64,000 nucleotides of DNA from Mycolicibacter sp. MU0083 (GTDB lineage: Bacteria > Actinomycetota > Actinomycetes > Mycobacteriales > Mycobacteriaceae): contig NZ_OY726394.1 of the NCBI RefSeq assembly GCF_963378075.1, positions 2,356,001 through 2,420,000 of the forward strand, written 5' to 3'. Each line of letters begins with the position of its first letter. Positions within the stretch are counted from its first letter, which is position 1. The notes below the pieces were generated by a model, which saw only the letters and a program-made list of their open reading frames with translations, did not search any database and had not been told where the DNA came from. Made by a program: the position numbers and the translations under genes. Below are positions 39,567 to 49,002 of this stretch, piece after piece.

Positions 39567-40065
39567 TGTTCCTCCTGGGGGCGTACAGGCGTAGCGGTGT
39601 AATGGTGGGGGCGGAAAGTCTGGGTCAGTAGTTGACGCACGTCACTCTAGCGGACCGTTGTAATAACGGTCTGATAAAGCTGTGGCAGTCGAGACGGCTG
39701 GGAACTCACGCCCAGCACCCCGCCTGGCCAGCGGGTGACGAGTCGACGCCTTCATCTCGCAGACAACCTCTCTTGCGCGCTTGAGCGGATAGCTTTAGCG
39801 GCCGTTGCGGAGATTTTTCCTCCGGAGCGGCCGAATGCAGAACGTAACACCACTCCCAACTGCGGGTACAGCACCGCCACAAACATTCAGTAAAGGTTTG
39901 GCATCCGGTCAGATTGGGGCTGAGACGCCTCATTAACTACCGGGATTCGTCACGGTTAACCCCGCCAAACCCGGCCTGACGGCCGGTGCCGGTGTGCAAA
40001 GCTAGGGTGGCCCAAACCGGACCGCGGGCCAGCAGCAACCTACGGACTACCCCACGGAGTGTGCG
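39567..40065. promoter_or_regulatory. Divergent region upstream of PE gene and metallopeptidase gene
   Basis: These 499 bases contain no supported gene. Two inverted repeats lie close to the PE start: TGACG-CA-CGTCA at 39633-39644, and GACCGTT-gtaat-AACGGTC at 39653-39671 with seven-base arms. Either could be an operator for the PE/PPE/esx set. A further AT-containing stretch at 39880-39960 may hold the promoter of the metallopeptidase gene. I see no convincing -35/-10 pair. Confidence 0.4.
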
Positions 40066-40941
40066 ATGACCTTCAACGAAGGCATGCAGATCGATACCAG
40101 CACCACCACGTCGGGCGGCGGGGGCCGTGGCATGGCCATCGGCGGCGGTGTCGCCGGCCTGGTGATCCTGGTGGTGGCACTGCTGTTGGGCGCCGACCCC
40201 GGCGATGTGCTCAGCCAGCAACCGGTGGACACCGGACAGTACTCGGCCCCCGGCTTTCAACTGGACAAGTGCCGCACCGGCGGCGACGCCAACAAATACG
40301 TGCAGTGCCGGGTGGTCGCCACCGCCAACTCCGTGGACGCGGTCTGGTCGGAGCTGCTGAACGGCTACACACGCCCGCAGGTGAAACTGTTCAGCGGACA
40401 GACCGCCACCGGCTGCGGCACCGCGAGCAGTGCCGTCGGGCCCTTCTACTGCCCCGCCGACCAGACCGCCTACTTCGACACCGACTTCTTCGACGAACTG
40501 GTCACCCGGTTCGGGTCCAGCAGCGGACCGCTCGCCCAGGAGTATGTGGTCGCCCACGAGTTCGGCCACCACGTGCAGAACCTGCTCGGGGTGCTCGGAC
40601 GGGCGCAGAGCGGCGCGCAGGGCCCCACCGGCGCCGGTGTGCGCACCGAACTGCAGGCCGACTGCTACGCCGGGGTGTGGGCGCACTACGCCTCGATCAC
40701 CAAGCAGAAGAGCACCGGGGTGCCGTTCCTGGAGCCGCTGACCGACGACGACATCCGCGACGCGTTGTCGGCGGCGGCATCGGTGGGCGACGACCGCATC
40801 CAGCAGGCCGCGACCGGCCGGGTCAACCCCGAAGCCTGGACGCACGGCGCCTCCGCACAGCGCCAGCACTGGTTCACCGTGGGCTACCAGACCGGTGACC
40901 CCAACCGGTGCGACACCTTCGCCGCCCGCGACCTCGGCTAA
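40066..40941 (+). CDS. Neutral zinc metallopeptidase (YpfJ family)
   Basis: This 291-residue protein has a Gly-rich N-terminal stretch, a membrane segment (about 23-42, GMAIGGGVAGLVILVVALLLG) and an outside peptidase domain. The zinc motif is EYVVAHEFGHHVQNLLG, with the downstream Glu/Asp ligands in RTELQADCYAGVWAH. The family (PF04228, from memory) has unknown substrates. It matches M. tuberculosis Rv2575. It converges on the DapA-like gene with a 4-base overlap at 40938-40941. Confidence 0.92.
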   Translation: MTFNEGMQIDTSTTTSGGGGRGMAIGGGVAGLVILVVALLLGADPGDVLSQQPVDTGQYSAPGFQLDKCRTGGDANKYVQCRVVATANSVDAVWSELLNGYTRPQVKLFSGQTATGCGTASSAVGPFYCPADQTAYFDTDFFDELVTRFGSSSGPLAQEYVVAHEFGHHVQNLLGVLGRAQSGAQGPTGAGVRTELQADCYAGVWAHYASITKQKSTGVPFLEPLTDDDIRDALSAAASVGDDRIQQAATGRVNPEAWTHGASAQRQHWFTVGYQTGDPNRCDTFAARDLG

Positions 40942-41810
40942 AGCGCGAGCAGACGGCGTAGCTCGCTGCGGCCGACCTCGTCGAGCGGCAGCAGCGGGCG
41001 CCGGGGTTCACCGGCGGGCACCCCGAGTAGCTGCAGGCCGGCTTTGACGGTGGTGGGCAGTCCCCCGGCCACGATGAACTCCAGCAGCGGTTTGAGGTCG
41101 TCATAGCGGGCCTGCGCGGTGGCCAGATCCCCCGCGGTGACCGCGGCGTAGAGGTCCAGGCAGGGCTGAGCGCGCAGGTTGGGTGCTGCGGTGCACCAAC
41201 CGGCGGCCCCGGCCTTCAACGCGTCGAGCACCAGCGGGTTACTGCCGTTGAAGAACGGCAGCCGCCCGCCCGACAGCGCGGCGATCCGCCGCATCCGGGT
41301 CAGATCCCCGGTGGACTCCTTGACCATCGTGACGTGGTCGATGCCCTCGAACATCGTCACCAGCAACTCCGGGCTCATGTCCACCCCGGAGGTCGCCGGG
41401 TTGTTGTAGGCGACGATGTCGATGCCGACGGCATCCGAGACCGCCCGGTAGTGGGTGGCGACCTCGCGGTCCGTCAGCTTCCAGTAGGACACCGGCGAGA
41501 CCATCACCGCATCGGCGCCGGCCTGTGCGGCGTAGCGGGCGCGTCGCACGGTACGCGCGGTGGTCAGGTCGGAGACGCCCACCAGTACCGGTAGCCGTCC
41601 GGCCACCGCCGCGATCGAGACGTCCACGACCAGGTCGAACTCCCCCTCGTCGAGGTAGGCGAGCTCACCGGTGCTGCCCAGCGGGGCGATGGCGTGCACG
41701 CCGGCGTCGACAAGGCGTTCGACGACCGTGGTCAACGCCGCGGTGTCGATGCCGTCCTCGGTCAGCGGTGTCACCGGATAGCCGATGACGCCGTGCAACG
41801 GTGCTGCCAC
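40938..41810 (-). CDS. Dihydrodipicolinate synthase/N-acetylneuraminate lyase family aldolase
   Basis: This 290-residue TIM-barrel protein, from GTG 41810 after GGAG, has APLGSTGELAYL as the substrate-binding turn, SPVSYWKLTDREV with the conserved Tyr, and MVKESTGDLTRM with the Schiff-base Lys. True DapA is usually encoded elsewhere in mycobacteria, and this one pairs with a class II aldolase gene 14 bases upstream, so it is more likely a catabolic aldolase or decarboxylase for an oxoacid. The open frame extends much further upstream, but only as a shadow of the neighbour. Confidence 0.85.
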   Translation of the reverse strand: MAAPLHGVIGYPVTPLTEDGIDTAALTTVVERLVDAGVHAIAPLGSTGELAYLDEGEFDLVVDVSIAAVAGRLPVLVGVSDLTTARTVRRARYAAQAGADAVMVSPVSYWKLTDREVATHYRAVSDAVGIDIVAYNNPATSGVDMSPELLVTMFEGIDHVTMVKESTGDLTRMRRIAALSGGRLPFFNGSNPLVLDALKAGAAGWCTAAPNLRAQPCLDLYAAVTAGDLATAQARYDDLKPLLEFIVAGGLPTTVKAGLQLLGVPAGEPRRPLLPLDEVGRSELRRLLAL

Positions 41811-41824
41811 GAGATGCTCCTTGG

Positions 41825-42628
41825 TTATCCGGTGATCGCGTCTGGGTGCCCGGCCAGTGCGCGGCGGGCGTAGTAGGCGAAGTTGGCCCGGCTGCGGTTG
41901 GGCAACAGCGTCCAGTCGTGGGCTTCCCGGGCCAACTGCTCGGGGAGTTCCTTGATGGTCCCGGCGGCCATGGCGGCCAGTTGCAGGGCGGCGGCCCGCT
42001 CGATCAGCACCGCCAGCGAGCACGCCTCCTCCACGCTGGCCCCGGCGACGATCTGGCCGTGGTGGGCCAGCAGGATCGCCTTCTTGTCGCCGAGCGCCGC
42101 GGTGATGATCTCGCCCTCCTCGTTGCCGACCGGCACTCCGGGCCAGTTCGCCAGGAACGCGCAGTCGTCGTAGAGCGGAGTGGTGTCCATATGCGAGACC
42201 ACCAGCGGGGTTTCCAGCATCGACAGCGCCGCGACGTGGAACGGGTGGGTGTGCACGATGCACTGCACGTCCGGCCGGGCCCGGTAGATCCAGCTGTGGA
42301 ACCGGTTGGCGGGGTTGGCCATGGCCGTGGCGTCGGGGCCGTCCAGGACGTTGAGATCGTCGTCGACCAGCAGCAGGTTGGCGTCGGTGATCTCATCGAA
42401 GCCCAAGCCGAGCCGCTGGGTGTAGTAGGTCCCCGGGGCTTCGGCGCGTGCGGTGATCTGCCCGGCCAGGCCCGAGTCGTGGCCGCGGTCGAACAGCGCC
42501 CGGCAGGTCAGCGCCAGCTTCTGCCGGGTGGACCACCGGCTCGGCTCGACGTCCTGGGCCAATTGCTGCTGGGCGCGCCGCATCAGTTCGGATTTGGATG
42601 CGTCGAACCCGTCGAATGGCGTGTCCAC
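41825..42628 (-). CDS. Class II aldolase/adducin family protein
   Basis: This 267-residue protein has the class II aldolase metal site: IVHTHPFHVAAL supplies two His ligands and ILLAHHGQIVAG a third, after a DSGLAGQITARAEAPG nucleotide/phosphate-like turn. Members cleave sugar phosphates such as fuculose phosphate or act as dehydratases. It precedes the DapA-like gene, and both end in a two-step carbon-chain degradation unit. The substrate is unknown. Confidence 0.88.
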   Translation of the reverse strand: MDTPFDGFDASKSELMRRAQQQLAQDVEPSRWSTRQKLALTCRALFDRGHDSGLAGQITARAEAPGTYYTQRLGLGFDEITDANLLLVDDDLNVLDGPDATAMANPANRFHSWIYRARPDVQCIVHTHPFHVAALSMLETPLVVSHMDTTPLYDDCAFLANWPGVPVGNEEGEIITAALGDKKAILLAHHGQIVAGASVEEACSLAVLIERAAALQLAAMAAGTIKELPEQLAREAHDWTLLPNRSRANFAYYARRALAGHPDAITG

Positions 42629-42647
42629 GGTGGCTCCTAGCCGAGTC

Positions 42648-43229
42648 TCACCAGGGCTGCGTCGAGCAGGTCACGCCGCTGCCGCCCTGCTGCGACACCA
42701 CGACCTCGCCGTCGACGGCGATCTCGCAGTGCAGTTCGGGGTTGATCCGCAGTCCCCCGCTCGCAGTGACCAGCGCCCACTGGCCCGGGGTTTCCAGGGT
42801 GGCGGTGTAGACCAGCGGGGCCCCGGGGCTCAGCGGGGTCCGGCGCTGCGTCACGAGATATTTGTCGGCGTCGGCGTTGTAGGCGGCCTTGCTGGGCGGA
42901 TCGGTGGCGATGTACTGCACGTCGACATTGAGCTCACTGGTCGCCGTGACAGTGTAGGTGACCTCGTGGCCGCCGGCGGCGGTCTTCTTCGGCGCCTCCG
43001 AAGCCGGAGTCTCCGACGCCGGGGCCTCGGTGGTCGGCTCGGTGGCGTCGGCGGCCGCCGGGGTCTCGGCCGGGGTCTCGGTGGCCGGCTCGGTCGGGTT
43101 CTCCGTCGGAGTCGGCGCCGACGATTCCGTCGAGGGTTCCGGGGCCGCCCACACCGGTGCCTGCGCGCCGGCCGCCGTCATCAGCAGCATCGCACCCAGG
43201 CCGGCTGTCGCTTTCCGAATGATCGTCAT
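42648..43229 (-). CDS. Putative secreted protein with Thr/Pro/Glu linker and beta-rich C-terminal domain
   Basis: This 193-residue protein has a signal peptide (basic start, LGAMLLMTAAGAQAPVWAA, cut near residue 29), then about 60 residues dominated by Pro, Thr, Glu, Ala and Ser. The C-terminal 105 residues (VTYTVTATSELNVDVQYIATD, then LETPGQWALVTASGG and two late Cys) look like an immunoglobulin-like or MmpS-type beta domain. The MmpS resemblance is by eye only. It follows the aldolase pair on the same strand after a 19-base gap. Confidence 0.7.
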   Translation of the reverse strand: MTIIRKATAGLGAMLLMTAAGAQAPVWAAPEPSTESSAPTPTENPTEPATETPAETPAAADATEPTTEAPASETPASEAPKKTAAGGHEVTYTVTATSELNVDVQYIATDPPSKAAYNADADKYLVTQRRTPLSPGAPLVYTATLETPGQWALVTASGGLRINPELHCEIAVDGEVVVSQQGGSGVTCSTQPW

Positions 43230-43266
43230 ATCGAGTCACGCTACCGGAGCACCAGGCGTTGTCGAC

Positions 43267-43284
43267 TGTCGTCTTATCTCACGC
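43267..43284 (+). repeat. Direct repeat copy 1 flanking the AbiEi/DUF559 gene
   Basis: TGTCGTCTTATCTCACGC matches the copy at 44233-44250 in 17 of 18 bases and in the same orientation. The two copies bracket the AbiEi/DUF559 gene, this one overlapping its stop end. Confidence 0.7.
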
Positions 43285-44190
43285 CCCGGCACGCTGGGCG
43301 TGCCACAACACGACATTGGAGTCGGGACACACCCCGGTCGCGTCTAGCAACGCAGCCCTGACCCGTGCCAGCACCACCTGGGGCCGATACCGAAGCAGCT
43401 CACTGCTGACCCGAACGATCACCCAGCCACGTGCGGTCAACTCGGCGTAACGATCGATGTCGGCGCTCCGCTGCCGCGGATCGGTCCAGTGCTGGGCCCC
43501 GTCGAATTCCACCCCGACCCGGTATTCGGGCCAGCCCATGTCGATCCGGGCGAAGGGACGGCCGAAATCGTCGCGCACCACGATCTGGGTCGTCGGAGCG
43601 GGCAGGCCACCGCGGATCAGCAACAACCGCGTCCGCGATTCCTGAGGGGATTCAGCGCCGGCATCCATCAACGTGATCGCGCGCCGCAGCTGCACCAGGC
43701 CGCGGACACCCCGATGCCGCTCGGCCACCGCGGCTACGTCGTCTGCGGCCACACCCGTCGCGCGTGCCAGCGCATCGAGCCTGATCACGGCGGTGACCAG
43801 TCCCTTCCTGCGGCCCAGATCGAAAGCGGTCCGTGCGGCGGTGGTGGTCTGCATCCCACGGATCACGCACGTTTCATCGGGGCCCAATCGCTCACGATGG
43901 ATGACGATGCCGTCGGCGTCGGAGGCGGCTTCGCGGTTCAGTTCGGCCGGCGTCCGCGCATCAAGCCAACGCGATCCGTGTAATGCCGCTGCGGAGAGCC
44001 CCGACACCGTCGCAGTCCGGCCCGACCACAACCAGCCGGCCACGGCGCGGGTGACCGGAGTGAGTTCGTGGCCGTTCGGCAGATAGACATTGCGGTAGAT
44101 CATCTGATGTCGACTGCGCAATGTCCGCCGGGTCACGCGTCCGACGGCCAACGCCTCGGTACCCAGGAATGGCCACGCGGACTCCGACAT
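43279..44190 (-). CDS. AbiEi-like winged helix plus DUF559 nuclease-fold protein
   Basis: This protein has 303 residues from ATG 44190 (GTG 44199 is possible). The N-terminal 100 residues resemble the AbiEi antitoxin-type domain (ALAVGRVTRRTLRSRHQMIYRNVYLP, then VSGLSAAALHGSRWLD). The C-terminal part has the Vsr/DUF559 restriction-like core: YRVGVEFDGAQHW and RYAELTARGWVIVRVSSELL, with the Glu/Asp/Gln pattern of PD-(D/E)XK nucleases. Related genes are common, variable accessory genes in mycobacteria. It is surrounded by direct repeats and is adjacent to hisS. Function is unknown. Confidence 0.82.
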   Translation of the reverse strand: MSESAWPFLGTEALAVGRVTRRTLRSRHQMIYRNVYLPNGHELTPVTRAVAGWLWSGRTATVSGLSAAALHGSRWLDARTPAELNREAASDADGIVIHRERLGPDETCVIRGMQTTTAARTAFDLGRRKGLVTAVIRLDALARATGVAADDVAAVAERHRGVRGLVQLRRAITLMDAGAESPQESRTRLLLIRGGLPAPTTQIVVRDDFGRPFARIDMGWPEYRVGVEFDGAQHWTDPRQRSADIDRYAELTARGWVIVRVSSELLRYRPQVVLARVRAALLDATGVCPDSNVVLWHAQRAGA

Positions 44191-44232
44191 GACCGTCACA
44201 TTGCCGTCGCGGACCGACGCCCGTGTGCCGAG

Positions 44233-44250
44233 TGTCGGCTTATCTCACGC
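44233..44250 (+). repeat. Direct repeat copy 2 flanking the AbiEi/DUF559 gene
   Basis: TGTCGGCTTATCTCACGC differs at one base from the copy at 43267-43284. It lies within a longer inverted structure: CCGAGTGTCG (44228-44237) and CGACACTCGG (44277-44286), which overlaps the hisS stop codon and may serve as its terminator. Confidence 0.7.
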
Positions 44251-44270
44251 GTTCTGTGGATAACCGCGCA

Positions 44271-45545
44271 TCAAGTCGACACTCGGCGCAGGACTTCGGC
44301 GACGACGTCGTCGAACGCCACGTCTACCTGCTCGCCGGTGGCCAGGTTCTTCACGCCGACGGTGCGGGCCTCCAGGTCGCGGTCCCCGGCGACCAGGGCG
44401 AGCGCCGCCCCGGAGCGATCGGCCGCGCGCATCGCGCCCTTGAGCCCGCGGTCTCCGTAGGCCTGGTCGACCCGCGCCCCGGCGGCCCGCAACTGGCCGG
44501 CGATCACCGCCAACCGCAGCTTGGCCGCCTCCGACAGGCCCACCCCGAACACGTCGCAGCGACTGGTGCTGCCCACCGTCTTGCCCTCGGCAGCCAGCGC
44601 CAACAGGGTGCGGTCCACCCCCAGCCCGAAGCCGATCCCGGACAGGTCCTGGCCGCCGAGTTGACGCATCAGCCCGTCGTAGCGGCCGCCGCCGCCGATC
44701 CCGGACTGGGCGCCGAGCCCGTCGTGCACGAACTCGAAGGTGGTCTTGGTGTAGTAGTCCAGGCCGCGCACCATCCGCGGATTGACCACATACGGGACGC
44801 CGAGGGCATCGAGGTGCGCGAGCACGGTGTCGAAGTGGGTGCGGGCGCCCTCGGAGAGGTGATCGAGCATCAGCGGGGCATCAGCGGTCATCTCACGCAC
44901 CGCCGGGCGCTTGTCGTCGAGCACCCGCAACGGGTTGAGCTCCGCGCGCCGGCGGGTCTCCTCGTCGAGGTCGAGCCCGAACAGGAACTGCTGCAACAAC
45001 TCTCGATACGCCGGCCGGCAGGTGTCGTCGCCGAGCGAGGTGATCTCCAGCCGGAAGCCGTCCAGGCCCAGGGATCGGAAGCCGGCATCGGCCACCGCGA
45101 TCACCTCGGCGTCCAACGCGGGGTCGTCGACGCCGATCGCCTCCACCCCGACCTGTTGCAGCTGCCGGTAGCGGCCGGCCTGCGGGCGCTCGTAGCGGAA
45201 GAACGGCCCCGCATAGCACAGTTTGGCGGGCAGTTGGCCGCGGTCCAGGCCGTGCTCGATCACCGCGCGCATCACTCCCGCGGTGCCCTCCGGCCGCAGC
45301 GTCACCGAGCGGTCACCGCGGTCGGCGAAGGTGTACATCTCCTTGGAGACGACGTCGGTGGACTCCCCCACTCCGCGGGCGAACAACGCGGTGTCTTCGA
45401 AGATCGGTAGTTCGATGTCGCCGTAGCCGGCGCGGCGAGCCACCGCGAGCAGCCCGTCACGCACCGCGACGAAGCCGGCCGAGGACATCGGCGGTACGCC
45501 GGGAATGTAGTCAGGCACCCCTTTGGGTGCGGTGAACGTGCTCAC
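44271..45545 (-). CDS. hisS: Histidyl-tRNA synthetase
   Basis: This 424-residue class II synthetase has GVPDYIPG at the N-terminus, the motif 2 [17 protein letters not shown], histidine-specific motifs [16 protein letters not shown] and [10 protein letters not shown], and motif 3 [15 protein letters not shown]. The anticodon-binding domain follows. Start GTG 45545 overlaps the stop of the upstream hydrolase (GTGA). It matches Rv2580c. Confidence 0.98.
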   Translation of the reverse strand: MSTFTAPKGVPDYIPGVPPMSSAGFVAVRDGLLAVARRAGYGDIELPIFEDTALFARGVGESTDVVSKEMYTFADRGDRSVTLRPEGTAGVMRAVIEHGLDRGQLPAKLCYAGPFFRYERPQAGRYRQLQQVGVEAIGVDDPALDAEVIAVADAGFRSLGLDGFRLEITSLGDDTCRPAYRELLQQFLFGLDLDEETRRRAELNPLRVLDDKRPAVREMTADAPLMLDHLSEGARTHFDTVLAHLDALGVPYVVNPRMVRGLDYYTKTTFEFVHDGLGAQSGIGGGGRYDGLMRQLGGQDLSGIGFGLGVDRTLLALAAEGKTVGSTSRCDVFGVGLSEAAKLRLAVIAGQLRAAGARVDQAYGDRGLKGAMRAADRSGAALALVAGDRDLEARTVGVKNLATGEQVDVAFDDVVAEVLRRVST

Positions 45546-46225
45546 GCACTAAGCCCTTCCAGGAATGGGTTGTTACGGCGCTCGGCGCCGATGGTGGTCT
45601 GGGGTCCGTGGCCGGGCAGCACCACGCATCCGTCGTCGAGGCACAGCAGTTTGTCGACGATCGAGTTCATCAGATCACGCCCGCTGCCGCCGGGCAGGTC
45701 GGTGCGTCCGACCGAGTTCTGGAACAGGGTGTCGCCACTGAAGACCACCTCGGCAGCGTCCCCTTCCACCCGGAAGACCACCGAGCCGCGGGTATGCCCG
45801 GGGGTGTGGTCGACGGTGACGGTGGTGTCGCCCAGACCGAGCTTGTCTCCGTCGCGATCGAGTTCGATCAGCTGCTTGGGCTCGGCGAACATCACCTTGC
45901 TCAGCATCCCGAACAACGCCTGCCCCGGGACCGTGCCGAATGAGCGCAGCGGGTCGGTGAGCATGAAGCGGTCCTCGGGGTGGATGTAGGTGGGGCAGCC
46001 GTAGGTGTCGGAGACCTTCTGCGCCGACCAGATGTGGTCGATGTGGCCGTGGGTGAGCAATACCGCCGACGGGGTCAGCCGATTCTCGTCGAGCACCCGC
46101 TGCAACCGGGACATGGCGCGCTGGCCCGGGTCGACGACGATCGCGTCGGCACCCTGCCGTTGCGCCAGTACATAGCAGTTGCACGCCAGCATTCCAGCGG
46201 GGAATCCGGTGACCAACACGTCCAC
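45542..46225 (-). CDS. Metallo-beta-lactamase-fold hydrolase, glyoxalase II-like
   Basis: This 227-residue protein has the metal motif [14 protein letters not shown] (HxHxDH) near residue 59, [14 protein letters not shown] with the third His and [17 protein letters not shown] with the bridging Asp. It is likely a hydroxyacylglutathione/mycothiol hydrolase-like enzyme, but the thiol substrate is not determined. It matches Rv2581c, upstream of and coupled with hisS. Confidence 0.92.
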   Translation of the reverse strand: MDVLVTGFPAGMLACNCYVLAQRQGADAIVVDPGQRAMSRLQRVLDENRLTPSAVLLTHGHIDHIWSAQKVSDTYGCPTYIHPEDRFMLTDPLRSFGTVPGQALFGMLSKVMFAEPKQLIELDRDGDKLGLGDTTVTVDHTPGHTRGSVVFRVEGDAAEVVFSGDTLFQNSVGRTDLPGGSGRDLMNSIVDKLLCLDDGCVVLPGHGPQTTIGAERRNNPFLEGLSA

Positions 46226-46329
46226 CAGTTTCCCATTGGCCGACCGTGCGGCGGTGACGCGGGCGGCCCGGGCGCGCTCTGGCAGACTTGGAGGCCGACT
46301 TGATCGACGAGCCAGGGAGGTTACCGCCG

Positions 46330-47217
<888 letters not shown>

Positions 47218-47250
47218 GTTCGGCCCACCTGGCGCGAGCCCCTTCCTCTG

Positions 47251-47314
47251 GCGCGAGCGTGCGTGTCTGCACCGCGACACGCCGCGATCAGCGTGCAACT
47301 GCGCACGTTCGCGC
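47251..47314. repeat. Imperfect long inverted repeat (GCGCGAGCGTGCG type)
   Basis: GCGCGAGCGTGCG (47251-47263) and CGCACGTTCGCGC (47302-47314) pair in 12 of 13 positions around an inner GTGT...ACAC pair, giving a hairpin of 64 bases. From memory, similar elements recur between genes in many mycobacteria. It lies in the 225-base gap between ppiB and the GMC oxidoreductase gene and may terminate ppiB. Confidence 0.65.
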
Positions 47315-47442
47315 CCGCTCTCCCCACCGTTCGTCGACGTGACCCTCACCACATCCACCGAATGACACCGCGCCCTTAGGCGTCTTCTCCTGCGAGCGAT
47401 GCAACAAGCTCGCGTGTCCTTCGAGAATAAGAGGGTGATCAG

Positions 47443-48945
47443 ATGTCATACGACTACGTCGTGGTGGGCGGCGGTACAGCGGGATCCGTTCTCGCCGCAC
47501 GCCTTTCACAAGACCCGGACGTGCGGGTACTCCTCGTCGAAGCGGGCGGCGCGAGTCCACCGTCCCAAAGCGGCAATCCGCCGGACTGGCCGCGACTGCT
47601 TCACGGAACGGCCGATTGGGGCGTACCGACCACCGTGCAAACTGCGACCGGTACCTCCATGCACTTGGGCAGAGGGCGCGGCATCGGCGGATCGTCGGTG
47701 ATCAACGCGATGGTGTTCGCCCGCGGACATCGCGACAGCTACGCCGACTGGTCACAGTTCGGCGCCGTCGGGTGGAGCTTTGACGACCTGCTGCCCTATC
47801 TGATGCGCAGCGAGACGGCCCCACACGGCGATCCGGATCATCGGGGGCGGACCGGCCCGCTGCGGGTAGCACCTGCGTCGTCGCCCCATCCGGTGCTGTC
47901 CGCGGGCCTCAGCGCCGCAGAGCAGGTCGGATACCGCCGGGCGACCGACGTCAGCAGCGGCCTGGAGATCGGTTTCGGCCCTACCGATCTGACGATCGCG
48001 GACCGCCGTCGGATCAGCGCGGCGGACGCCTATCTGATTCCGGCCCTGAGCCGACCGAATCTCGAGGTGGTCACCGAGGCGCTGGTTCACCGGGTCCTGT
48101 TGGCCGGTGGGCGGGCGCTGGGTGTCGAGTACCGTGACCGGACCGGTGAAGTCGTGCAGCAATACGCCACCCGCGAAGTAGTGGTGTCCGCCGGCGGGAT
48201 CGGTTCACCCCAGCTGCTGATGCTGTCCGGTATCGGGGCGGCCGATCAGCTGCGCTCGATGGGAATCGACGTGGTGGCCAATCTGCCCGCGGTCGGCGCA
48301 AACCTGCAGGATCACGCGCTGACCGGCCTGGTTTACCGCGCCGCACAACCGCTGCCACCGGCGCAGAACAATCACGGCGAAGTCCTGGGCCTGATCCAGA
48401 CCACCGGCGACGCCGGCGCACCCGACTTGCAGATCATCCTCGTCGATTCCGCGACGGTGATCGGGCTCGACGCCCCCGATACGTATCTCGTCGGGTTCTC
48501 CGCGATCCAGCCGTTCAGTCGCGGGACGGTGCGCCTGGCCGGCCCGGAGCCGGACCTGGCACCCGTCGTCGACCCCAATTATCTTGCCGACGAACGCGAT
48601 ATGCGCACGATGCTGCACGGCCTTTCCGTCGCCCGGGAGATCGGGGCTGCCCCGGCACTGGACGGATGGCGCGGGGCGGAAATCTCCCCCGGGCCGACCA
48701 CCACCGATGAGACGGCGCTCCGCGAGTACATCAAAGCGACTGCCAGTTCCTATTTCCATCCGGTCGGAACCTGCGCGCTGGGCGAGACCGATCAAGCCGT
48801 GGTCGACAGCGCATTGCGCGTTCGCGGCGTTACCGGATTGCGGGTGGTCGATGCTTCGGTGATGCCGTCACTGCCGTCCAATAACCCGCTGGCCACCGTG
48901 TATGGGATCGCCGAGCGCGGCGCGGAGCTATTACTGGCGTCCTGA
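47443..48945 (+). CDS. GMC-family FAD oxidoreductase (choline dehydrogenase-like)
   Basis: This 500-residue protein has the FAD Rossmann motif VVVGGGTAGSVLAARLSQDP with an acidic residue in VLLVEAGG, the GMC signature 1 (GRGRGIGGSSVINAMVFARG), signature 2 (VVVSAGGIGSPQLLMLSGIG), and the catalytic His in SSYFHPVGTC with the partner Asn in SNNPLATVYG. It oxidises an alcohol group with FAD; relatives act on choline, polyethylene glycol or alcohols. It is a single gene on the plus strand. The substrate is unknown. Confidence 0.92.
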   Translation: MSYDYVVVGGGTAGSVLAARLSQDPDVRVLLVEAGGASPPSQSGNPPDWPRLLHGTADWGVPTTVQTATGTSMHLGRGRGIGGSSVINAMVFARGHRDSYADWSQFGAVGWSFDDLLPYLMRSETAPHGDPDHRGRTGPLRVAPASSPHPVLSAGLSAAEQVGYRRATDVSSGLEIGFGPTDLTIADRRRISAADAYLIPALSRPNLEVVTEALVHRVLLAGGRALGVEYRDRTGEVVQQYATREVVVSAGGIGSPQLLMLSGIGAADQLRSMGIDVVANLPAVGANLQDHALTGLVYRAAQPLPPAQNNHGEVLGLIQTTGDAGAPDLQIILVDSATVIGLDAPDTYLVGFSAIQPFSRGTVRLAGPEPDLAPVVDPNYLADERDMRTMLHGLSVAREIGAAPALDGWRGAEISPGPTTTDETALREYIKATASSYFHPVGTCALGETDQAVVDSALRVRGVTGLRVVDASVMPSLPSNNPLATVYGIAERGAELLLAS

Positions 48946-48952
48946 CCGTGCC

Positions 48953-49002
48953 GGGAAGGCCGCGGTTCGCGGGCACTACGCGGCCCGGACCGCGGCCTTC
49001 CC
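48953..49002. terminator. Bidirectional hairpin between GMC gene and sigma gene
   Basis: GGGAAGGCCGCGGT (48953-48966) and its exact inverse complement (48989-49002) form a perfect 14-base stem with a 22-base loop. It starts 8 bases after the GMC stop and its right arm codes for the last residues of the sigma factor, so it serves two convergent genes. Confidence 0.7.
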
